The translations under genes and the position numbers were made by a program. The notes beneath the pieces were generated by a model. The model made no database searches. It was given only the letters and a program-made list of their open reading frames with translations, and had not been told where the DNA came from. From NCBI GenBank assembly GCA_019187365.1, contig JABARE010000001.1, positions 310,001-374,000 on the forward strand: DNA of 64,000 nucleotides. Reading direction: 5' to 3'. The DNA is from Saprospiraceae bacterium. GTDB taxonomy: Bacteria; Bacteroidota; Bacteroidia; Chitinophagales; Saprospiraceae. Positions 57,904 through 64,000 of the stretch are shown here, in pieces (position 1 is the first letter of the stretch; the number at the start of each line of letters is the position of its first letter).

Positions 57904-59760
57904 ATGGCATATATATTGGCGAGACCTTTTATCTACATTTTTTCAATGATGACTGTGGCAAATCTTTGCGTTCGGAATTCAGACCAGGCCATGTTGGGTT
58001 TACTTTGCGCCTTATGTTTAACAGCGGTTTGCATTTTGCTGGCATGGATGGCCTTGCGAAGGAAAATAAGCCTCTGGACCGTCATGCCAGCCCTTGCAGC
58101 CGCTTTCACCTTTCATTCTGCCAATCACAGCCTGAAGCAACTTGAACTAAAGCAGGAACTCCCTCCTGTTCTGAAAGGGGAATACACAATCGTCGTCGAG
58201 CGGATGCGCCAATACCCCAGTTTCGCGCTTATCTCGGGAAGCTTGATCAATGGACTTTCTGCCAGGGCAAGTATAATGACGCCGAACCAGCTGCTTACCC
58301 ATGTACTTTTCCATGGCGATACGCTAAAAGCTAAATTGAGTCTACTCAAATTGGAGCCAACCAACTCAAGGCATATTCAGGCCTTCCAGCGCTACCTCCA
58401 GCACAAAGGGTTCCAATACGAAGGACAGATGTTAGGGCTTACGGAAATAAAAACAGGGAACAATTCGTGGAGGCGATTAAGAATATCACAAATTCTGGCG
58501 ACAAAATTCAAAAGAGCATTGGAGAAATGCTCTAAAGACGAACGCACGACTCAACTCATAACCGGGCTGCTTCTGGGTGATAAATCCGGGATGGATCGTG
58601 AGATGAAAGAGGCCTTTCGGGAGGGAGGGCTGTCGCATATTCTGGCCGTTTCCGGAATGCACTTGGGCATTTTGTACGGAATGCTGAAATTGGCATTTAT
58701 CCCGCTTCGAAAACAGCCGTTTCGCTCTTTGCTAAGATTCGAGAACGCAATTCTGCTATTGCTGTTATGGGCATTTGTGTTTATTACAGGTTGCGAAGTA
58801 GCTGCCTTCAGGGCAGTTGTAATGTTAAGCCTTTTCCTGATGGCAAAGAAGACGAGAAGAAATACCTGCCCTGTCAATGTTCTGTTTGCGACTGCCTTTG
58901 CTCTGCAAGTCGGATGTCCTGACAATTTATTCGACGTAGGTTACCAGTTGTCGTGCGTGGCAGTTCTGGCAATCTTTCTCATTTACCCATCAATAAAAAG
59001 GATACTGTATCCCAAATCAAGGATGTTGCGATGGTTATGGGAAGCCTCCGCCGTATCACTCAGTGTTCAGATGCTGATCATGCCACTGTGTCTTTATCAC
59101 TTTTCCTCATTTCCAGTTCATTTTTCACTAACAAACATCTTGTGGCTGCCGTTAACTCCTGCGATCATGTTTGCAGGAATTTTGGGAGCTGGTGCGCAGT
59201 TACTGCATGCAGACGAACTCGCTGCCATTGTCATGACGGTAGCCAGTGTTGCTGTCCAGGCCGGAATTAAAGGTTTATTGGTTTTGAATGAGCTGCCATT
59301 CTCTAACCTGAAATGCATATACCTGGAAGCTGAGGATTTGTGGCTCTACTACCTGGGATACTTGTATATCGGATCTACGGTATCCCGTACAATTTGCCAC
59401 GGGCTTTTACGAGTCAGCATGGTTGCGGTGTTATTTACCATCATGTATAGCGTGCGCGAGTTGGCATTTAGCGCTGCTCCGGAAATCCTTGTCTTCGCCA
59501 AGTCCGGAAAGCTGCAATGCGAATTGTACTACCAATATCAGGCCTGGAGCACTGCTCCTGACTCAAAAGTTGCGACAGCTTATCGCCTCCGAAAACGGAC
59601 AGGATCCATTTACGCTGCGGAGCCCGATCAGATCAGGCATATTCTTGCGACCCTGACACCCTTGCAGGACCCTACCTTAAAGCTATACACCGGCGATCTT
59701 GGCAGTAAAACCATTCCGATGCCGGCTAAAATTTACAAGTTAAGCCAGGACATACATTAA
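57904..59760 (+). CDS. comEC: ComEC/Rec2-family DNA uptake channel (competence domain only)
   Basis: A 618-residue inner-membrane protein with about ten hydrophobic helices. The competence-domain hallmark GLSHILAVSGMHLGILYG lies near residues 238-255, preceded by a DUF4131-like N-terminal OB region (LKGEYTIVVERMRQ). LITGLLLGDKSGMD and FRAVVMLSLFLMA are also typical. The C-terminal metallo-beta-lactamase nuclease domain found in Bacillus ComEC is absent; the protein ends after the membrane region. It lies four bases before a gene for an HhH protein of ComEA type, so a DNA-uptake pair is likely. Confidence 0.92.
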   Translation: MAYILARPFIYIFSMMTVANLCVRNSDQAMLGLLCALCLTAVCILLAWMALRRKISLWTVMPALAAAFTFHSANHSLKQLELKQELPPVLKGEYTIVVERMRQYPSFALISGSLINGLSARASIMTPNQLLTHVLFHGDTLKAKLSLLKLEPTNSRHIQAFQRYLQHKGFQYEGQMLGLTEIKTGNNSWRRLRISQILATKFKRALEKCSKDERTTQLITGLLLGDKSGMDREMKEAFREGGLSHILAVSGMHLGILYGMLKLAFIPLRKQPFRSLLRFENAILLLLLWAFVFITGCEVAAFRAVVMLSLFLMAKKTRRNTCPVNVLFATAFALQVGCPDNLFDVGYQLSCVAVLAIFLIYPSIKRILYPKSRMLRWLWEASAVSLSVQMLIMPLCLYHFSSFPVHFSLTNILWLPLTPAIMFAGILGAGAQLLHADELAAIVMTVASVAVQAGIKGLLVLNELPFSNLKCIYLEAEDLWLYYLGYLYIGSTVSRTICHGLLRVSMVAVLFTIMYSVRELAFSAAPEILVFAKSGKLQCELYYQYQAWSTAPDSKVATAYRLRKRTGSIYAAEPDQIRHILATLTPLQDPTLKLYTGDLGSKTIPMPAKIYKLSQDIH

Positions 59761-59764
59761 AAAC

Positions 59765-60733
59765 ATGCGAGCAAAATATATAATATCGGCAGCCGAGCGA
59801 AGAGGTTTATTGCTATTGCTGATACTCTCATTTATTTATGTACTGGTACCCTATATCATTGCCTTGTTACATCCTCCGGTCAAACCTAAGGCAACTACTC
59901 TGCAACCCGCCCGGTGGAAAAGTAGTCAGGAAACAGAAATAGACACTTCATTTGTTGATTACACTCCTGAAAGCAGGAGAGCAGCACGGCCTAACCGAGT
60001 CAGCGAATATAGAAATTTTCCAGAGAGCCGACCGGATTCCTTGTTTCCCTTTGATCCAAATCAGTTATCGGCAACAGATGCCAAACGATTGGGGCTTTCT
60101 AACTTGGTATATTCAAATTTACAGAAATACCTGCAGGCGGGAGGCAAAATACGCAGCGCGGAGCAGTTCAGATCGCTGTATGGCATGACAGAAACGACAT
60201 GGAGTAACCTGGCGCCATATATTAAATTGCCTGAGGAGCACAAAAAAGTCATTTCACACCCCTATGGAAGAACCATACCGCTCAATGTTGATTTACAGAC
60301 AGCGAGTCCAAAAGAGTTAATGCGTGGATTGTCGTTGGACTATAAAATTGCCTACCGCACCGTCAATTACCGCGAACGGCTTGGTGGGTTCACACACATC
60401 AACCAATTGAGGGAGGTCTCTGGAATGACGGACAGCACGATGAATGAGCTAAGCAGCCGTGTTCAACTCACAGGTGCGGTACGCCGGCTTAATCCCAATA
60501 CAGCAAGCGCCGAGCGACTTCAGGCACATCCATACATCGGTTATAAGAAAGCGCGTTCCATCGCAGAATATCGCCTTAAAAACGGGCAGTCCTTAACACA
60601 GGACCATCTGAAAAATCTTTACGGGAACGATACCGCGTCGTTTCGCAAAGTGCTGGACTATATCGATTTCAGCACAACCGCATTCATCGATACTGCGAAA
60701 GAGCTTCACCTACCAGGGCGGCTGAACCAATGA
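59765..60733 (+). CDS. Membrane-anchored helix-hairpin-helix protein (ComEA-like)
   Basis: A 322-residue protein. One N-terminal membrane helix (13-35, GLLLLLILSFIYVLVPYII) is followed by a charged linker. Three to four helix-hairpin-helix units follow: DPNQLSATDAKRLGLSN, then LNVDLQTASPKELMRGLSL, then LNPNTASAERLQAHPYIGYK. ComEA uses one such unit to bind DNA at the cell surface; multi-HhH versions are common in Bacteroidota. It directly follows comEC. Its last 50 bases overlap the convergent fbp gene. Confidence 0.9.
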   Translation: MRAKYIISAAERRGLLLLLILSFIYVLVPYIIALLHPPVKPKATTLQPARWKSSQETEIDTSFVDYTPESRRAARPNRVSEYRNFPESRPDSLFPFDPNQLSATDAKRLGLSNLVYSNLQKYLQAGGKIRSAEQFRSLYGMTETTWSNLAPYIKLPEEHKKVISHPYGRTIPLNVDLQTASPKELMRGLSLDYKIAYRTVNYRERLGGFTHINQLREVSGMTDSTMNELSSRVQLTGAVRRLNPNTASAERLQAHPYIGYKKARSIAEYRLKNGQSLTQDHLKNLYGNDTASFRKVLDYIDFSTTAFIDTAKELHLPGRLNQ

Positions 60734-61667
60734 GTATTGTCGAACGCTGATGCAACTGCGTTATGGGGATTTCCAGAATACGCCTGCCCCGTTCATCTAC
60801 ACAGGATCCTCCGGCTTGCTCAACGACAAAGCTCAGAGGGTTGCATTCATAAAGCATGCGAAGTTTGCCGTCGGGATTTTTACTCGTTGAGGGATAAAGG
60901 AATATTCCGCCCTGGCATAAAGCACGATGAATATCGGCAACCATAGACCCGGCGTATCGAAGCACTAGCCCCATTCCGGCACATTTGTCGATAAAATTCC
61001 GCATTTCATTAGAAAATTGAGAATAGTAAGCCTGGTTTACCGCGTAGGTTTTTCCCGTTTCCGGAATCACCATCGACGGATGGCTTAAACAGAACTCCCC
61101 GATCCCGGGATCGTAGGTAAAGCCGTTGACGCCATTCCCGGTTGTGTATACCAATATGGTGGAAGTACCGTATAGAATGTACCCGGCAGCCAACAACGCC
61201 TCCCCTTTTTGGCAGAAGTCGTCGATATCCACCGGATCGTCAACTGCGGATTTCCTCTTATAAATGCCAAATATGGTCCCAACGCTGATGTTTACGTCAA
61301 TGTTGGACGATCCATCCAGGGGGTCCAGGACCACAACATACTTTCTTTGTCGATTGTGCCGGGATTCGAAACCCACATATTGCTCGAGTTCTTCGGAACC
61401 CACCCCAGCACAAACTCCTGTATTCTGAAGGTATTCTATCATCAAATCGTTGGCGTACAGGTCTAATTTCTGGACTTCGTCGCCTGTGGCGTTCAGGTTA
61501 CCTCCATTACCAAATACATCAAGCAGCCCCGCTTTATTGACGATGCGGTTGATGATCTTGCCCGCGATGCCAATGTGCCTCAGCAGGTCGCTGAATTCGC
61601 CGGCAGCATCAGGTATACTATTTTGATTTTCAATGATATACTCGTCTAACGTACGCTTAGTATGCAT
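60684..61667 (-). CDS. fbp: Class I fructose-1,6-bisphosphatase
   Basis: A 327-residue gluconeogenic phosphatase. The lithium-sensitive phosphatase signature LDPLDGSSNIDVNISVGTIF is at about 114-133, with SEEL upstream for the metals. The substrate region has YAGSMVADIHRAL and KLRMLYECNPLSFVVEQAGG. It has the usual class I length. A perfect -7 box lies 15 bases upstream and faces that of the ABC exporter. Its 3' end overlaps the HhH gene by 50 bases. Confidence 0.96.
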   Translation of the reverse strand: MHTKRTLDEYIIENQNSIPDAAGEFSDLLRHIGIAGKIINRIVNKAGLLDVFGNGGNLNATGDEVQKLDLYANDLMIEYLQNTGVCAGVGSEELEQYVGFESRHNRQRKYVVVLDPLDGSSNIDVNISVGTIFGIYKRKSAVDDPVDIDDFCQKGEALLAAGYILYGTSTILVYTTGNGVNGFTYDPGIGEFCLSHPSMVIPETGKTYAVNQAYYSQFSNEMRNFIDKCAGMGLVLRYAGSMVADIHRALCQGGIFLYPSTSKNPDGKLRMLYECNPLSFVVEQAGGSCVDERGRRILEIPITQLHQRSTILIGSAALVGEALSQYR

Positions 61668-61682
61668 GGGGAGATTTTACTG

Positions 61683-61690
61683 CAAAGGTA
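61683..61690 (-). promoter_or_regulatory. -7 box TACCTTTG for fbp
   Basis: Exact TAnnTTTG on the minus strand, 15 bases before the fbp ATG. It forms a mirror image with the plus-strand box at 61717-61724, 26 bases away. Confidence 0.65.
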
Positions 61691-61716
61691 GTAAATGACG
61701 CAGAGCCGGGAGTCGT

Positions 61717-61724
61717 TACCTTTG
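61717..61724 (+). promoter_or_regulatory. -7 box TACCTTTG for the ABC exporter
   Basis: Exact TAnnTTTG on the plus strand. It lies inside the frame of the longer candidate start (61695) and 24 bases before the GTG at 61749, which supports the GTG. Confidence 0.6.
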
Positions 61725-61748
61725 TTGCGCAAAACACTTAAAGGCCCC

Positions 61749-63506
61749 GTGCGCGAGCTATTCACACTCAACCGGTTTTTTTGGAAATACAAGTCCAAAC
61801 TGATGCTGGGCATTGCCTTTGTCGTGTTGTCGAATATCTTTCGGGCACTTCAGCCACAGGTCATAAGGAAAGCCCTGGATGAGGTACTTCTGTACCTCAA
61901 TAAGGTCCCCGGCTCAGGAACGCCTGAAGCCCTTGGGCAATCGTTGATGAAATTCGGTCTGATTCTCTTCGCCTTTGCTGCCTTGATGGGCTTATTCATG
62001 TTCATGATGCGACAAACCATTGTGGTCATGTCGAGGCTTATCGAGCGCGACATACGGGAGGAAGTATTTGCCCATTATCTCCGGCTGGATGCCGCATTTT
62101 ATAAGAGAAACAAGACCGGTGACCTGATGTCTCGCATTGTAGAAGACGTCAACAAAGTACGCATGTACCTGGGGCCTGCTATGCTCTACGGAATCAACCT
62201 CATCAGTCTGGTGATCATCGTCATTTTTACCATGTTCCAGGTGAATTCAAAGCTGGCATTTTACACATTGCTTCCGCTTCCGGCACTTTCATACATCATA
62301 TATGTAGTCAGCAATCAGATCAACATCAAAAGCGAGATCATTCAGAGACAACTTGCGGCATTGACAACCAAAAGCCAGGAATCCTTCAGCGGAATTCGCA
62401 TAATAAAGTCGTACGCATTGGAAAATTTTTGGTCGAACGATTTTGCAAGGGCGTCTGAAGACTACAAGTCACATACCCTGGCTCTTGCACGCATTGATGC
62501 CTTCTTTTTCCCCTCCATGTTGATGTTGATCGGATTGTCCACGCTGATTTCGATCTACATGGGTGGGATTCATGCCATGGACGGCAGCGTAACACCCGGG
62601 AACATCGCCGAATTTGTAATTTATGTAACGATGCTTACCTGGCCGATCTCGGCCATAGGCTGGGTTGCTTCGATCATACAACAGGCAGAAGCCTCGCAGA
62701 AAAGAGTCAACGATTTTCTACATACCCAAGCTTCCATTGTGGAAGCCCCGGAATGTTTACCCATGCCAGAGCGCCCCTCTTTTGAATTTCGGGCAGTGAC
62801 GTTTCGGTATCCGGACAGCGGGATACTTGCTGCCCATGACATTCATCTGAGCATTGCTCCCGGTCAAAAGGTGGGTATTGTCGGCCGGACAGCCTCCGGG
62901 AAGACAACCGTTGCTGACTTATTGCTCCGGATATACGAACCAGACTCCGGGACGCTCCTCGTTAACGGCGTCGATATACGCCAAATATCGCTTACACAGC
63001 TTAGGGAATCGGTTTCCTATATCCCCCAGGATGTTTTTCTTTTTTCAGATACCATCTCCGAAAACATCCGTTTTGGCAACGCCAGGCTTACTCAAAACGA
63101 AATCGTTGCAGCCGCAAAAGATGCTTGCATCCACGATGAAATTTCAGGTTTTGCAGAAGCTTATGAATCGGTGCTTGGAGAAAGGGGGGTCAATGCATCG
63201 GGCGGACAAAAGCAACGCATCAGCCTTGCCCGAGGGCTTGCAAAATCATCCGCTCTACTCATCATGGACGATTGCCTGTCGGCGGTCGACGCACAAACTG
63301 AATTGGCCTTCCTGGATCAGCTGAATTCGACGCTAAAAGGTCGCTCCCTGTTATTCATTACCCAGCGACTCCGACAGACCCGCTACCTGGATTACCTATA
63401 TGTCTTCGAACAGGGTCATATTGTCCAGGAAGGCAGCTTCCAGGAATTGGTGAGCCACCCGGGACTGTTTAAGACCCTTTACGACCTTGAAAATCAAAAT
63501 ATTTAG
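61749..63506 (+). CDS. ABC exporter, fused permease and ATPase (MsbA-like)
   Basis: A 585-residue half-transporter. Six membrane helices (about 15-310) precede the ATPase domain, which has Walker A VGRTASGKTTVADL, Q-loop YIPQDVFLFSDTISENI, signature NASGGQKQRISLARGL, Walker B LLIMDDCLSAVD and an H-loop where the usual His is Gln (FITQRLRQ). Substrate unknown (lipid or drug). I choose the GTG at 61749 because it gives the family N-terminus and lies 24 bases after a -7 box; an ATG at 61695 is upstream of that box. It is divergent from fbp. Confidence 0.88.
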   Translation: MRELFTLNRFFWKYKSKLMLGIAFVVLSNIFRALQPQVIRKALDEVLLYLNKVPGSGTPEALGQSLMKFGLILFAFAALMGLFMFMMRQTIVVMSRLIERDIREEVFAHYLRLDAAFYKRNKTGDLMSRIVEDVNKVRMYLGPAMLYGINLISLVIIVIFTMFQVNSKLAFYTLLPLPALSYIIYVVSNQINIKSEIIQRQLAALTTKSQESFSGIRIIKSYALENFWSNDFARASEDYKSHTLALARIDAFFFPSMLMLIGLSTLISIYMGGIHAMDGSVTPGNIAEFVIYVTMLTWPISAIGWVASIIQQAEASQKRVNDFLHTQASIVEAPECLPMPERPSFEFRAVTFRYPDSGILAAHDIHLSIAPGQKVGIVGRTASGKTTVADLLLRIYEPDSGTLLVNGVDIRQISLTQLRESVSYIPQDVFLFSDTISENIRFGNARLTQNEIVAAAKDACIHDEISGFAEAYESVLGERGVNASGGQKQRISLARGLAKSSALLIMDDCLSAVDAQTELAFLDQLNSTLKGRSLLFITQRLRQTRYLDYLYVFEQGHIVQEGSFQELVSHPGLFKTLYDLENQNI

Positions 63507-63556
63507 CAATTTCCGGTAATTTTAGCCTACTTTTACTAAGGAAATTAAATACAATA

Positions 63557-63895
63557 ATGGTGGAAGGCGGCAAAAACAACGACAACGTTTACTCCAAAAA
63601 GCTCAAAGCAGGCAAACGGAGAACCTACTTTTTCGACATTCGCAAAACAAAGTCGAATGATTTCTTCATTGCCATAACCGAGAGCACTAAAAAGTTCGAA
63701 GGGGACGGGTATGAGCGTCACAAGATTTTCGTTTACAAAGAAGACTTCAACCGATTCGTGGAAAATTTGCAGGAAGTTGTAAATGAGATCAAGGTCAAAT
63801 ACCTTCCCGATTTTGATTACGACGCCTTTGCACGGCGTGAAGAAGAATGGCAAAACAGTCACAACGACGAAGTGAAAGATGAACCTTCCTGGTAA
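63557..63895 (+). CDS. PUR-domain nucleic-acid-binding protein (DUF3276)
   Basis: A 112-residue protein of the bacterial PUR-alpha family (DUF3276), related to Borrelia BpuR. The PUR core is at 10-80: VYSKKLKAGKRRTYFFDIRK, then DFFIAITESTKKFEGDGYERHKIFVYKEDF. The acidic tail ends in DEPSW. Such proteins bind single-stranded DNA/RNA and act as regulators. It follows the ABC exporter by 50 bases. A one-mismatch -7 box (TACTTTTA) lies about 25 bases upstream. Confidence 0.93.
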   Translation: MVEGGKNNDNVYSKKLKAGKRRTYFFDIRKTKSNDFFIAITESTKKFEGDGYERHKIFVYKEDFNRFVENLQEVVNEIKVKYLPDFDYDAFARREEEWQNSHNDEVKDEPSW

Positions 63896-64000
63896 ACCCA
63901 GGAATCCTCAGCTTTTAAACTCGGCTTTGTAGATCCTTCACCCAGAAGGTTGAGTTATTCAATTGCGCCAAACAAAATCCGCATTCATTACGGGTGGCCT

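Noticed and set aside
63935..63949. CCTTC-ACCCA-GAAGG hairpin after the PUR gene
   Set aside because: A 5-bp stem without a T-run and close to the window edge; insufficient to call a terminator.
1..64000. CRISPR arrays, insertion sequences, prophage or integron features
   Set aside because: No regularly spaced repeats, transposase, integrase or phage structural genes were found; gene content looks like a core chromosome.

Overview
This window is ordinary chromosomal DNA from a member of the Bacteroidota. The best fit is a gliding or saprospiral-type lineage (Saprospiria or a neighbour), but the class-level placement is an inference. Four things support the phylum. Secreted proteins carry type IX secretion (T9SS) C-terminal domains, and there is a PorP/SprF-family protein. 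Two TonB-dependent receptors begin with a carboxypeptidase-regulatory domain. Several families are typical of the phylum (DUF4295 next to bL33, the PUR-like protein, and the proteins often labelled 'ABC transporter ATPase' and 'asparagine synthetase B'). Many genes have the Bacteroidota -7 promoter box TAnnTTTG close to the start codon, and the starts I inspected lack a convincing Shine-Dalgarno sequence. I see no insertion sequence, prophage, CRISPR array or rRNA. One tRNA gene (Arg, anticodon ACG) is present.

Layout. 1-8 kb: a photolyase cut by the window edge, a lipoprotein, a three-gene iron-sulfur operon resembling a split ETF:menaquinone oxidoreductase, a PyrR-like phosphoribosyltransferase, and a secreted LTD/cupredoxin protein followed by a patatin. 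8-18 kb: a large TonB receptor, a CtlX-type hydrolase, a queuosine-precursor transporter, and an hscA-like/SUI1/beta-propeller operon. 18-27 kb: prmC, a secreted metzincin protease, kdsB, a LysM protein, cystathionine beta-synthase, an NlpC/P60 protein and PorP/SprF. 26-34 kb: a GT4-GT2-ribB operon, a lolD-SCO-cytochrome c operon and a second TonB receptor. 34-43 kb: lepB, a propeller protein, a subtilase, tRNA-Arg, the rpmB-rpmG-DUF4295 cluster, ftsY and lepA. 42-52 kb: a lipoprotein, threonine aldolase, etfB-etfA-bifunctional nuclease, a small TPR protein, dapF, htrA and an acyl-CoA carboxylase beta subunit. 51-64 kb: a small secreted protein, fabH-bshB1, the 'asparagine synthetase B'-like protein, a VWA membrane protein, comEC plus an HhH protein, fructose-1,6-bisphosphatase, an ABC exporter and a PUR-family protein.

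Functional links. The etfB-etfA pair and the split Fe-S membrane complex, about 40 kb apart, could together carry electrons from acyl-CoA oxidation to menaquinone. The SCO and cytochrome c genes point to copper-oxidase respiration. The T9SS substrates and PorP/SprF fit secretion of adhesins or hydrolases. FabH, KdsB, DapF, LolD and the acyl-CoA carboxylase belong to envelope and lipid metabolism. BshB1 indicates bacillithiol as the low-molecular-weight thiol.

I found no clearly new multi-gene system. The observations most worth following are: the split EtfD-like complex; a pair of mirror-image -7 boxes between fbp and the ABC exporter that moves the exporter's start; several perfect inverted repeats at promoters; a RibB protein whose GTP-cyclohydrolase half has lost its zinc site; and two conserved families whose usual database names are not supported by their sequences.
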